From ENR-C20 sp942493145 (GTDB taxonomy: Bacteria; Bacillota; Clostridia; Acetivibrionales; DTU013), in the NCBI GenBank assembly GCA_942493145.1, contig OW818679.1, positions 1,116,001 through 1,180,000 on the forward strand: a DNA stretch of 64,000 nucleotides, in the 5' to 3' direction. The first letter of the stretch is position 1. Every line of letters starts with the position of its first letter. The notes beneath the pieces were generated by a model. It searched no databases and was not told the DNA's origin. It saw only the letters and a program-made list of their open reading frames with translations. Positions 17,153-25,611 of the stretch are shown one piece after another. Made by a program: the position numbers and the translations under genes.

Positions 17153-18328
17153 TCAAGACATAACATGCAGTATGCGATTCCGGAATCTCTTGAAATTCCT
17201 TACACCAAAAGCATTTCGCTTAATTACCTTGATCTTGTTGTTCACCCCTTCAGTGTAACCATTGGAGAAAGGGTGTTCAAATGAGTTGAGGATTTCATCG
17301 CTCCAGTTCATAAAAGTTCTTGTACATGCTTGAAATTCAGGCAAATTGTAACCAGTGGCCATCATGTTCCAAACTCCTAATTGCTTCTTTGCATCATCTC
17401 GGCGTTTACACTCCATAAGCTTATGGAATTCATTCTTCATACGGTAGGCCTGCCTTAATCGGTCAGAGACATTAAGCATGGCTTCAACCTGGGCAACTTC
17501 GTCTTCAGTGAGATTTTCTGGCTTTTTCAAAAGCAGCTTCCTACTGCGTTTGAAATACTTCCTTCGGGCATCATGGAACCTCGACTGTTCATCTTTCCTG
17601 ACATTTTCAAAAGCCCAGATGACCTGCCGTACGACATGATACCTGTCCGCAATTATCTTTGCATGTGGGAACAGGCTTTTTGCAAGGCTCCGATAAGGTC
17701 CGCTCATATCGATGACGACATACTGGACCTTTTTCCGATCCTTGTACTTAAGAAAATATCCGCTCAAGTCCTCTGTTCTTCTGTTGGGAAGGATATCCAA
17801 CACCTTCTTGTGTTCAGGATCTGTAACAATACATTGGAACTTTTCTCCACCGGCATTTCCCCGGAATTCATCCAGTGAAAGTACCCTTGGCAAATCCTTG
17901 TTTGAATATCCTACATGATCAAAGATTCTAGCTGCTGTAGGTTGAGATATGTTAGAAACGGCTGCAACACTTTTCATTGAACGAACCTCTTTCAATGAGC
18001 TGATTACATGGGCTGCAAGGCGACTTGTCATTCGATGATACCTTGGAAGGAACGATACTTCTTCAAAAAAACGTTTCCCGCATAAGGGGCAAACATGACG
18101 CCGCTTTGTAAGATATATGACTGTGGTATCACCAAATGCCGATATGTCCTTTATCGGCTGCGTCCTATAGTCGTGAACCTTGCTTGTCCTTTCTCCACAC
18201 CTGGGACATTTGTGAATTCGCTGATACATACCCACATGAATACACAACTTATTGTCATTCCTTACAACGGATTTTAGAAAAACATCTTTCAAACCTAACA
18301 ATTCTTCCGTATAATTAGTGTAGAGCAT
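17153..18328 (-). CDS. ISL3-family transposase
   Basis: This 391-residue DDE transposase has an N-terminal zinc-finger pair (CPRCGERT and CPLCGKRFF), a helix-turn-helix segment (MKSVAAVSNISQPTAARIFD), then the catalytic domain. The first acidic residue is in LSLDEFRG, the second in YVVIDMSGPYR, and the last in NGYTEGVNNKIK. The C-terminus (VRNFKRFRNRILHVM) is typical of ISL3. The length is in the usual 380-430 range and no frameshift is seen, so the gene may be active. Confidence 0.95.
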   Translation of the reverse strand: MLYTNYTEELLGLKDVFLKSVVRNDNKLCIHVGMYQRIHKCPRCGERTSKVHDYRTQPIKDISAFGDTTVIYLTKRRHVCPLCGKRFFEEVSFLPRYHRMTSRLAAHVISSLKEVRSMKSVAAVSNISQPTAARIFDHVGYSNKDLPRVLSLDEFRGNAGGEKFQCIVTDPEHKKVLDILPNRRTEDLSGYFLKYKDRKKVQYVVIDMSGPYRSLAKSLFPHAKIIADRYHVVRQVIWAFENVRKDEQSRFHDARRKYFKRSRKLLLKKPENLTEDEVAQVEAMLNVSDRLRQAYRMKNEFHKLMECKRRDDAKKQLGVWNMMATGYNLPEFQACTRTFMNWSDEILNSFEHPFSNGYTEGVNNKIKVIKRNAFGVRNFKRFRNRILHVMS

Positions 18329-18465
18329 AGATTGAATTTCCTTTCAAATGGTGTGTCGCAACTTCATTTTACTTGATAATTCAACTCTATGCTCTTTCTT
18401 TATGCAAAAAAATGCTGGAGCAGTTAAATTATTAATCTAACCACCCCAACATTTATTATAGAACC

Positions 18466-18473
18466 GTTCAATC
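18466..18473. repeat. Right target-site duplication of the ISL3 element
   Basis: GTTCAATC, identical to 16793-16800. It lies within the former ClpE terminator arm, and the T run of that terminator follows directly. Confidence 0.9.
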
Positions 18474-18521
18474 CGGCTTTTTTATTGAAAAGACAGGGTG
18501 TATGCAATGCATTTGCGACCG

Positions 18522-18550
18522 TTGATGGTAATGCAGTGTTATGATAGAAT
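18522..18550 (+). promoter_or_regulatory. Promoter of the LysR-type gene
   Basis: TTGATG, a 17-base spacer and TAGAAT lie 60 bases before the GTG start. Confidence 0.55.
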
Positions 18551-18610
18551 AACATATGATATGGAAATATCAATAGAAATACCAAATGAAAAGAAAAAGG
18601 ATGGTGACGA

Positions 18611-19513
18611 GTGAATTTTAAACAGATAAACCTGCTTCAGATCAACTATTTTCTTGAGTTGGCAAAACACCTGAATTTTACAGAGGCAGCAAAGAGCCTG
18701 TATGTTTCACAGCCATCACTGAGCAAGCAGATAGCACTTTTTGAGAAGGAAATCGGAATACAGCTTTTTTTCAGGACAAAACGTTCCGTCCGCCTTACTC
18801 CTGCTGGTACCGTACTTCTCAAAGAATTGAGCGGGATAACCGCACATATTGAAAATGCTATAAACAAATCAAAACAACCTAATCTTGGAGAAAACAGCAC
18901 ACTAACCATAGGCTTTCTGGAAGCGATGGATACAGGAACTTTTCTGCCCCGGCTTATTAAAGAGTTTACAGAGAAGTATCCTGGGGTCGATCTCAGCTTT
19001 GAAAGACACTCCTTCAAAGTGCTAAGAGAGAAGCTCATAACCGGGTCGCTGGATGTAATCTTTACGATGTCTTTTGAAATTGACGATTCCATGGGGGTTC
19101 TTTCAGACATAGTTTATAAAACCAATTCGAGTATTGTCTTGTCATCATCCCATCCCAAGGCTGGACTGGAGAAGCTATCCGTCGCTGATCTTGCTGACGA
19201 GGATTTCATATTCATATCAAGGGATGAGTCGCCAAGGGGGTTCGATTCCGAAGTGGGTCTATGTATGAGGTACGGATTTACACCTAAAATTGTCAAGCAG
19301 GTACCAAATATTGAATCCATTCTGCTTTGTGTGGAATCGGGGCTTGGGGTGGCGCTTTTCGACTCAAGCGTGCGTTTATACAATAAGGACGCATTTAAAT
19401 TATTTCAGGTTGATGATGATTTTATAGGCATTGCAATGGCATGGAAAAAGGAGAATCTTAATCCTGCTATCCCTCTTTTCTCAAACAGCATCCTTCAAAA
19501 AGTCGAAGAATAA
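18611..19513 (+). CDS. LysR-family transcriptional regulator
   Basis: The 300-residue protein has an N-terminal winged helix (FLELAKHLNFTEAAKSLYVS then QPSLSKQIALFE, residues 13-45) and the periplasmic-binding-like effector domain from about residue 90. It starts at a GTG with AAGGATGG upstream. It points tail-to-tail at hydA of set 1, whose operon starts 3.5 kb away next to a divergent oxidoreductase operon. Regulators of this family commonly act at divergent promoters, and the region at 23182-23231 holds a repeated ATGACGAA. That this protein controls the island is inferred from position. Confidence 0.92.
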   Translation: MNFKQINLLQINYFLELAKHLNFTEAAKSLYVSQPSLSKQIALFEKEIGIQLFFRTKRSVRLTPAGTVLLKELSGITAHIENAINKSKQPNLGENSTLTIGFLEAMDTGTFLPRLIKEFTEKYPGVDLSFERHSFKVLREKLITGSLDVIFTMSFEIDDSMGVLSDIVYKTNSSIVLSSSHPKAGLEKLSVADLADEDFIFISRDESPRGFDSEVGLCMRYGFTPKIVKQVPNIESILLCVESGLGVALFDSSVRLYNKDAFKLFQVDDDFIGIAMAWKKENLNPAIPLFSNSILQKVEE

Positions 19514-19516
19514 AAG

Positions 19517-19547
19517 GGCTGCTCAAAGATATTATCAATGAGCAGCC
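19517..19547. terminator. Hairpin between lysR and hydA
   Basis: GGCTGCTCA and TGAGCAGCC form a nine-pair perfect stem between two convergent genes. There is no strong T run on either side, so it may serve both directions weakly. Confidence 0.5.
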
Positions 19548-19551
19548 ATCT

Positions 19552-19614
19552 ATCAAGTAACTATATTCGCGCCTTCAAGTATCAATATTAGCACAATCAA
19601 GTAACTATATTCGC
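19552..19614. repeat. Direct repeat copying the 3' end of hydA
   Basis: ATCAAGTAACTATATTCGC occurs at 19552-19570 and 19596-19614. The second copy contains the hydA stop codon and last residues (VRI); the first is a downstream echo of it. Confidence 0.75.
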
Positions 19615-21326
19615 ACTTTGTACTTGGTATGAAGAAGCTTGTGCGACTTTTCTCCCAGTGGTTTTATAAGGAAATCAGTGTATAGCTGTGTTATAGCGGG
19701 GTTTTCGTGGGACTTGCGGATCGGCATGTCGCTGTCCACTTGGTAAAGGGAGGATATACGCTTCTTCCTTACCTCATTGTTTGTCTGGTAGGGTTGGCCA
19801 CCTCCACCGATGCAGCCTCCGGGGCAGCACATGACTTCTATGAAGGTTTTATCTGAAGTGCCGGATTTGATGCTTTCCATGATCTTTTTAGCATTAGCCA
19901 GTCCATGGGCTACTGCCACATTGACCTGGGTACCGGCAAGATCCACCGAAGCTTCCTTAACGCCTTCCATCCCGCGAATATCTTCGAATTCCAGCTTCTC
20001 GAGTGTCTTTCCCGTTACAACCTCGTAAACGGTACGCAATGCGGCCTCCATAACACCTCCGGTTGCTCCGAATATGGCTGCTGCGCCGGTTGACATTCCC
20101 AGAGGGGCGTCAAATTCTTCATCAGGAAGTTCATTGAACTCTATTCCGTCGTGCTTCAGCATTCTTCCCAGTTCCCTGGTAGTAAGCACAACATCAACAT
20201 CCCTGTATCCGCTGGAAGTCATCTCTTCACGTGCGGCCTCGAATTTTTTTGCCGTACAAGGCATTATGGATACAACAAACACATTTTCAGGAGAGATTCC
20301 GCTTGTCTGCGGATAATAGGTCTTAGCCAAAGCCCCGAACATCTGCTGAGGGGATTTGCACGAGGATACATGGGGGAGCAATTCGGGGTAGTAGTGTTCT
20401 ATATACTTTATCCAACCCGGGCTGCAGGAGGTTATCATAGGAAGTACGCCACCGTTCTGTAGCCTGTGGAGTAACTCATTGCCTTCTTCTATTATTGTAA
20501 GATCTGCAGCGAAATCGGTATCGAAAACCTGGTTGAATCCCAAAGCGCGAAGTGCCGAAACAAGCTTGGCAGTGGATATCTCTCCGGAGGGAAGACCAAA
20601 CTCTTCTGCTATGGAAACCCTTACTGAGGGCGCAACCTGTACGACCACATGCTTGTCAGGATTCTCCAGTGCTTCCCAAACAAGGCTGGTGTCATCCTTT
20701 TCGTGAATTGCTCCTGTGGGACAGACCAGTGCACATTGCCCACAAAGTACACATGCCACTTCTGAAAGCTTTTTACCATATTCGGGGGTCACACAGATAT
20801 CCGTACTCCTGTTGTGGGAGTATAATATACCGACCTCCTGGGTATGATGGCAGGCTTCTGCACAGCGGCCGCACTTGATGCACTTGTTGGGGTTGCGTAC
20901 CAGTGATGTTGTAGAGAGATCAAGAGGCTGGAAATTCTGCTGTTTTTCACCGTGGATGTCCCTTACGTCGAATTTGGCTGCTATTCTTCTTAGCTCGCAA
21001 TCACCGTTACGTATGCAGGTCAGGCATTCCTGGGGATGATCTGCGAAGATCAGTTCCAGTATGGTCCTGACGGTTTCCTTAACTTTCTGGGAATTTGTCC
21101 TTATTTTCATGCCTTCTGTGACGGGCGTGGAGCATGACGCCACAAGGTTTTTCATTCCTTCAACCTCTACGACACATACACGGCAATTAGCTTTAACCCT
21201 CTGGTCGGGGTGGTTGCATAATGTAGGTATATATCTCCCTTGACGTTTGGCAGCCTCAAGGATTGTTATTCCGGATTCTACGGCAACTTCTCTGCCGTTG
21301 AGTGTTATATTTACAGTTTCCATCAT
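19605..21326 (-). CDS. hydA: [FeFe]-hydrogenase catalytic subunit, set 1
   Basis: This 573-residue cytoplasmic group A hydrogenase forms H2 from protons or oxidises it. The N-terminal 2Fe-2S domain has CNHPD...CRVC, a His-Cys3 cluster HPQECLTC, and two 4Fe-4S sites (CIKCGRCAEAC, CVLCGQCALVC). The H-cluster motifs are L1 TSCSPGW, L2 MPCTAKKFE and L3 VMCCPGGCIGGGGQP, followed by the small-subunit-like C-terminal domain ending RKSHENPAITQLY...HKLLHTKY. L3 has Cys where set 2 has Ala. The ATG overlaps the hydB stop (ATGA). With hydB and hydC it makes a trimeric NADH-linked, probably electron-bifurcating hydrogenase. Maturases HydEFG are not in the window. Confidence 0.95.
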   Translation of the reverse strand: MMETVNITLNGREVAVESGITILEAAKRQGRYIPTLCNHPDQRVKANCRVCVVEVEGMKNLVASCSTPVTEGMKIRTNSQKVKETVRTILELIFADHPQECLTCIRNGDCELRRIAAKFDVRDIHGEKQQNFQPLDLSTTSLVRNPNKCIKCGRCAEACHHTQEVGILYSHNRSTDICVTPEYGKKLSEVACVLCGQCALVCPTGAIHEKDDTSLVWEALENPDKHVVVQVAPSVRVSIAEEFGLPSGEISTAKLVSALRALGFNQVFDTDFAADLTIIEEGNELLHRLQNGGVLPMITSCSPGWIKYIEHYYPELLPHVSSCKSPQQMFGALAKTYYPQTSGISPENVFVVSIMPCTAKKFEAAREEMTSSGYRDVDVVLTTRELGRMLKHDGIEFNELPDEEFDAPLGMSTGAAAIFGATGGVMEAALRTVYEVVTGKTLEKLEFEDIRGMEGVKEASVDLAGTQVNVAVAHGLANAKKIMESIKSGTSDKTFIEVMCCPGGCIGGGGQPYQTNNEVRKKRISSLYQVDSDMPIRKSHENPAITQLYTDFLIKPLGEKSHKLLHTKYKVRI

Positions 21327-22609
21327 GCAGTTTCCTCCTGAGATATTTCAGTATTGTTTTCCTTACAGTAAAGCAGGTATTCATCACGATAGTACGAAAG
21401 CGATGAAATCAGGCTGTTACCGGCTGCCTGGCCTAATCCACAGAAGGATGCATTCTGCATCGCCTTGGTGTATCGTTCAAGATTATTGACGTCAATAACC
21501 GAGGCCTCTCCTGATAGCAGCTTGCCAAGTATGACATTGGCCTGTCGTAATCCTTCTCTGCAGGGCGTACATTTGCCACAGCTTTCATGAAGGAAGAATT
21601 TTATCCTGTTATGCACATTTGAAAGGATGGAGCGGGTATCATCCAGTACGAATATGGCGCCGGAACCAATTGTAATACCGGCCCGGTTGCATGCGCCATA
21701 TTCGAGTGGTGTATCAAGCATCTCAGGGGGTACTAAAACGCCGGATGCGCCGCCTATATTAACGGCTTTTATTTTGCGGCCGTTGGCTATACCGCCACCG
21801 TATTTCTCTATGATCTGGTTGAAGGTCATACCGAATGGCACTTCGCACAGACCTCTTTTGACTACATCTCCAGAAAGAGAAATAAGCTTTGTACCATGGC
21901 TGTCTGCTGTTCCGATAGAGCGGTACCATTCTGCGCCATTTTGTATAATTTTCGGTATGATAGTGAGTGTTTCAACGTTGTTTATGAGTGTCGGTTTATC
22001 CCAAAGGCCAGACTGGGTGGGATAAGGGGGCTTGACGCGCGGACGTCCCTTTTTGCCCTCAATTGAGGATATCAACGCAGTCTCTTCGCCGCACAAATAG
22101 CTGCCTGCACCTGAGAAAAGTTCAAGTTTAAAGCTGAAATCACTGCCCAGTATGGAATTTCCCAGCAAGCCGGCACTTTCTGCCGCTTTTATGCTGGCTT
22201 TAAGTATCCTTTGTGCTTCAGGATATTCATGTCTTACGTAGATGAACCCTCTTGATGCACCAGCCAGATAAGCTGCAATGGTAATGCCCTCAATCAGCTG
22301 AAAAGGCATGTTCGTCATTATGAACCTGTCTTTGAAGGTGCCCGGTTCACCTTCATCTGCATTGCAGATTACGAATCTCTGTTCTTCTGAGTTTGAGCGC
22401 ACCATTTCAATCTTCTTAGCGGTTGGGAAAGCTGCTCCACCCCTGCCGCGAAGTTCTGCATCAGATATGATCTTTACAGAATCGACAGCATCAGTTTCAA
22501 GAACCTTCTTTAGTGAAGAATAACCACCATGCTGTCTGTAGTGCTCAATACCTCTGTTTTCACATTTGGATATGTTAAATACCAGCTTATCATCATGCAG
22601 TCTGTTCAT
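21323..22609 (-). CDS. hydB: NuoF-like flavoprotein subunit of hydrogenase set 1
   Basis: This 428-residue NADH-oxidising FMN subunit has the intact FMN/NADH site: LRGRGGAAFPT, CNADEGEPGTFKDR, SYLCGEETALI, and NNVETL. The C-terminal 4Fe-4S motif is ESCGKCTPCREG. It has neither the N-terminal thioredoxin-like 2Fe-2S domain nor the C-terminal ferredoxin domain seen in the set 2 protein, so it is the short NuoF form. Start ATG 22609 (MNRLHDDK) has GGGAGGAT eight bases upstream; an ATG 24 bases earlier lies before that site. It overlaps hydC by 17 bases and hydA by 4. Confidence 0.93.
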   Translation of the reverse strand: MNRLHDDKLVFNISKCENRGIEHYRQHGGYSSLKKVLETDAVDSVKIISDAELRGRGGAAFPTAKKIEMVRSNSEEQRFVICNADEGEPGTFKDRFIMTNMPFQLIEGITIAAYLAGASRGFIYVRHEYPEAQRILKASIKAAESAGLLGNSILGSDFSFKLELFSGAGSYLCGEETALISSIEGKKGRPRVKPPYPTQSGLWDKPTLINNVETLTIIPKIIQNGAEWYRSIGTADSHGTKLISLSGDVVKRGLCEVPFGMTFNQIIEKYGGGIANGRKIKAVNIGGASGVLVPPEMLDTPLEYGACNRAGITIGSGAIFVLDDTRSILSNVHNRIKFFLHESCGKCTPCREGLRQANVILGKLLSGEASVIDVNNLERYTKAMQNASFCGLGQAAGNSLISSLSYYRDEYLLYCKENNTEISQEETA

Positions 22610-23078
22610 TACGGTGATCCTCCCTGAGCTCATTTATTATGGAAGATACATCCCCGGCGGTCAGGTATCCGTGTATTGTATCGTCGACCTTGATTGCGGG
22701 GGACATGTAACAGGCGCCGAGGCAATTAACACTTTCCAGTGTAAACAGTCCGTCAGCTGTAGTCTGTCCGATCGTTATGCCAAGCTCTTCTTCCAAAGCT
22801 TTCTGCACTTCGGCCTTACCGGCATTTTCACAAGGAGCATTGACGCATACCCTGATCAGATGTATGCCCCTGGGCTCGAGTGATATTTCACTATAGTAGG
22901 AGGCTGTTGAATAGACTCTGCTGCGGGAGATGTTCATAACGTATGCAATTGCGTTTATATCTTCTTCACTCACATACCTCCTGGGATTATTGTCCTGAAC
23001 ATCCAACAGTACCTGCAAAAGTGGAACTTCATTTTTGTCGTATTGTGCAACTATATCCCGTATGGCTTTGGTTTTCAT
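22593..23078 (-). CDS. hydC: NuoE-like 2Fe-2S subunit of hydrogenase set 1
   Basis: This 161-residue thioredoxin-like ferredoxin is the third subunit of the trimeric hydrogenase. A helical N-terminal region (residues 1-75) precedes the 2Fe-2S domain with the four ligands in CVNAPC and CLGAC. First in its operon: SD AGGAGGT just before the ATG and a strong promoter about 60-90 bases upstream. It passes electrons between HydB and HydA in known HydABC complexes. Confidence 0.93.
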   Translation of the reverse strand: MKTKAIRDIVAQYDKNEVPLLQVLLDVQDNNPRRYVSEEDINAIAYVMNISRSRVYSTASYYSEISLEPRGIHLIRVCVNAPCENAGKAEVQKALEEELGITIGQTTADGLFTLESVNCLGACYMSPAIKVDDTIHGYLTAGDVSSIINELREDHRNEQTA

Positions 23079-23104
23079 AAATGACCTCCTAGTTAAAATT
23101 GCTT

Positions 23105-23120
23105 CCAGGAAAATTCCTGG
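23105..23120. promoter_or_regulatory. Palindrome in the hydC leader
   Basis: CCAGGAA, AA and TTCCTGG form a perfect dyad about 12-27 bases after the predicted transcription start, 27 bases before the hydC ATG. It is either an operator or a small mRNA hairpin. Confidence 0.45.
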
Positions 23121-23138
23121 CTATTAATTATTAAATGA

Positions 23139-23167
23139 AGTATAAATTGCCTTTTATTGCAAGTCAA
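23139..23167 (-). promoter_or_regulatory. Sigma-A promoter of hydCBA set 1
   Basis: On the minus strand TTGACT, a 17-base spacer and TATACT. Transcription would start near 23132. Confidence 0.7.
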
Positions 23168-23181
23168 GAAAAGTTATTGAA

Positions 23182-23231
23182 ATGACGAACAGTGTTGCAA
23201 TCATCGCCAATATGCCGTCAAAGATGACGAA
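23182..23231. promoter_or_regulatory. Paired ATGACGAA repeats between the divergent operons
   Basis: ATGACGAA occurs at 23182-23189 and 23224-23231, 42 bp apart (four helical turns), just upstream of the hydC promoter. This is a candidate regulator site, perhaps for the LysR-type protein. The region also has a TTAATT/AATTAA dyad at 23238-23254. Confidence 0.4.
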
Positions 23232-23420
23232 TATCGTTAATTTGGGCAATTAATTCGTTTGTATAATAACAAACTTTGATATAATTATTAACACACTCTG
23301 TTTTCAAAATTGCAGGAAGAACAGGCTCAATATTCATATTCTCATTTATAACGATATGGAATAAGTCTAATACATTATGTATATTTCACCTCTGAACGAA
23401 TAATTGATACAATATGGTCG

Positions 23421-23436
23421 TGGACAAATTATTGCA
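23421..23436 (+). promoter_or_regulatory. Candidate sigma-54 (-24/-12) promoter
   Basis: TGGACAAATTATTGCA has the invariant GG and GC separated by exactly ten bases and the TTGCA of the consensus TGGCAC-N5-TTGCA. Transcription would start near 23447, 23 bases before the TTG start of the next gene. It was the only GG-N10-GC match of this quality that I found in the intergenic regions. Confidence 0.5.
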
Positions 23437-23469
23437 ATAAAACAATTATATTAGCATGGAGTTGATTAT

Positions 23470-25584
23470 TTGAAAAAGATCAATCTGATAATAGACGACC
23501 AGAATGTTGAAACAATTGAGGGCAAATCATTGCTGGAGGCGGCGCTGGAGGCTGGTATCTATGTACCCCACATATGCTCCCATGATGATCTTAATCCATC
23601 CGGCGCATGCCGGTTATGCGTCGTTGAGGTCGAAGGCAGAGAAGGAATCTCTGCCTCCTGTATGACACAAGCAGAGACTGGCATGAATGTAAGGACCCGC
23701 ACGCCACGTCTCAAAAAAATGCGCAGGCTGGCATTGGAATTGATGCTGACATCACATCCTTCAGAATGCACCTCCTGCCCCAAATACCTTCAATGCGAGC
23801 TTCAGAACATGTTCCAGTATCTTGAGGTCACCGACGCCAGAATAAGGAAGCGCGCAGATCCTACACCCCGGAATACTTCAAATCCACTGGTCCTGCACGA
23901 CATGGGCCGCTGCATCCTGTGTGGAAGGTGTGTTCGTGCCTGTAACGAGCTTAGAGGGGTAGGAGCTATCACATTTGTAAAGAAGAACGGCATTGCGAAG
24001 GTAGGCGTAAAGGGAGGGACAACCCTTGCCGAGGCCGGATGCAAGTTCTGCGGGGCTTGTATTGAGGTATGCCCGACAGGTTCCATACTGGACCAGGAAG
24101 GCCTCATAAAGCCAGGTACATCACGGAAAGCAGCACTTGTGCCCTGCCGTGAAACGTGCCCGGCAGGAATTGATATACCACGTTATATCAGGTTCATACG
24201 TGAAGGCGATTATCCGGCCGCGGCGGCTGTTGTGAGGGAAAAGGCGCCATTACCGTCCATACTTGGACATATATGCAACCATCTTTGCGAACTTGAATGC
24301 CGCAGGGGTCAGATAAATGAAGCGGTTTCGATAAAACAGCTTAAGCGTTTTGCTGCAGCTCAGGATGACGGCAGTTGGAAAAAGAACCTTGTGGAGCCTG
24401 CAAAAACAGGAAAAAGAGCGGCTGTAATCGGATCGGGTCCTGCCGGGCTTACGGCTGCATATTATATGGCACGGCTGGGACATGATGTGAATGTATTTGA
24501 AGAACAAGCCCACGCTGGTGGGATGATGAGGTATGGTATTCCTAAATACAGGCTCCCATGGGACGTACTTGACAAGGAAATCGGAGAGATAGTTGAAGCC
24601 GGTGTAGATATTAAGACGGGAATTAAGATAGCATCTGCCGGACTACTGCTCAATCAAGGTTACGACGTCGTACTGGCAGCACCTGGTACACATCAGGGAG
24701 TGAAGCTGCCTTTGCCGGGCTCCGATCTGGAGGGTGTCCTTATAAATACAGATTTTCTTAGAAAGGCAAGCCAGGGAGAAAAGGTGGAAGTAGGAGACAG
24801 AGTTGTGGTGCTAGGCGGGGGCAGTGTCGCCTTCGACTGTGCAGGAACAGCCCGCCGTCTCGGAGCACGTGAAGTACATGTAGCATGCCTTGAAGCAAGG
24901 GAAGACATGAAGGCAAGTGCCGAAGAAATCCTTGAAGCCCTTGAAGAGGGGATTGTGGTACACCCGTCTCTCTCGTTTATTGAGATAAAAGGTGATAACG
25001 GCAAGGTTGCAGGAGTGCTCTGCAGCAAGGTCTGTACCTTCCATTTTGATGAAAGCGGCCGAGCCGTAGTGGAATGTGAAGATGATTCAGAGCATTTGCT
25101 TCCTGCTGATACAGTGATCTTTGCAGTTGGTCAGCGTCCTGACATTGATGCGGATTTTGGTCTTCCTCTGGCAAGAGGGAACAGGATAGAGGCATCCAGA
25201 GAAGATCTTTCCACTACGGTCACAGGTATTTTTGCAGCAGGAGATGCTGTCACTGGAACGTTATCCGTCATTGAAGCCATAGCAGCCGGAAGGAAAGCTG
25301 CTGTATCAATGGATAAATATCTCGGAGGCACGGGTGAGATTGACGAAAAGCTGGCACCGGTCACAGAACCTGAAAAATGGTTGGGCAGGGATGAAGGCTT
25401 TGCAGGGTCCGAGAGACGCAAAAGCACCTGCATTCCAGTTGATACAAGGATCGCCGGATTCGAGCGGGTAAATGATGGGTTCGACTGTGCAAATGCTGCC
25501 GGTGAAGCTGGACGGTGTCTGCAATGTGACCTCAGACTGGGGATAAAACGTCAGAAATTCTGGAGCGAGTATGCCAGCCGGTGA
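23470..25584 (+). CDS. Ferredoxin-domain/NfnB-like FAD oxidoreductase fusion
   Basis: This 704-residue protein has a HydA-like N-terminus: 2Fe-2S (HICSHDD...CRLC), His-Cys3 (HPSECTSCPKYLQC), and two 4Fe-4S sites (CILCGRCVRAC, CKFCGACIEVC), residues 1-210. It is joined to a GltD/NfnB module: 4Fe-4S pairs (CRETCPAGID, CNHLCELEC), FAD Rossmann VIGSGPAGLTAAY near 318, NAD(P) Rossmann VVLGGGSVAFDC near 443 and C-terminal GIFAAGD. This resembles the large subunit of the Sporomusa-type transhydrogenase Stn. It likely moves electrons between NAD(P)H and ferredoxin. TTG start with GGAG nine bases upstream. First of four genes. Confidence 0.85.
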   Translation: MKKINLIIDDQNVETIEGKSLLEAALEAGIYVPHICSHDDLNPSGACRLCVVEVEGREGISASCMTQAETGMNVRTRTPRLKKMRRLALELMLTSHPSECTSCPKYLQCELQNMFQYLEVTDARIRKRADPTPRNTSNPLVLHDMGRCILCGRCVRACNELRGVGAITFVKKNGIAKVGVKGGTTLAEAGCKFCGACIEVCPTGSILDQEGLIKPGTSRKAALVPCRETCPAGIDIPRYIRFIREGDYPAAAAVVREKAPLPSILGHICNHLCELECRRGQINEAVSIKQLKRFAAAQDDGSWKKNLVEPAKTGKRAAVIGSGPAGLTAAYYMARLGHDVNVFEEQAHAGGMMRYGIPKYRLPWDVLDKEIGEIVEAGVDIKTGIKIASAGLLLNQGYDVVLAAPGTHQGVKLPLPGSDLEGVLINTDFLRKASQGEKVEVGDRVVVLGGGSVAFDCAGTARRLGAREVHVACLEAREDMKASAEEILEALEEGIVVHPSLSFIEIKGDNGKVAGVLCSKVCTFHFDESGRAVVECEDDSEHLLPADTVIFAVGQRPDIDADFGLPLARGNRIEASREDLSTTVTGIFAAGDAVTGTLSVIEAIAAGRKAAVSMDKYLGGTGEIDEKLAPVTEPEKWLGRDEGFAGSERRKSTCIPVDTRIAGFERVNDGFDCANAAGEAGRCLQCDLRLGIKRQKFWSEYASR

Positions 25585-25611
25585 GTGGAAGAAACTGAAA
25601 GGAGTCTGTGA

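Larger units (their letters stand above)
16801..18465 (-). mobile_element. Complete ISL3-family insertion sequence, 1665 bp
   Basis: The ends are imperfect inverted repeats of about 25 bp: the left begins GGCTCTACGTCAATAG and the right (read inward) GGTTCTATAATAAATG, both followed by TTGGGGTGG; about 18 of 25 positions agree. An exact 8-bp duplication flanks it and one ISL3 transposase fills the right part. The left end carries a hairpin at 16859-16895 and an unusual GC-rich structured segment (16918-17146). Removing that segment would leave about 1436 bp, a typical ISL3 length. Confidence 0.93.

Noticed and set aside
23262..23267. TATAAT as a sigma-A promoter for the NfnB-like operon
   Set aside because: Nearest -35-like hexamer TTGGGC is only 14 bases away, and the start codon is 200 bases downstream; the sigma-54 site fits better.
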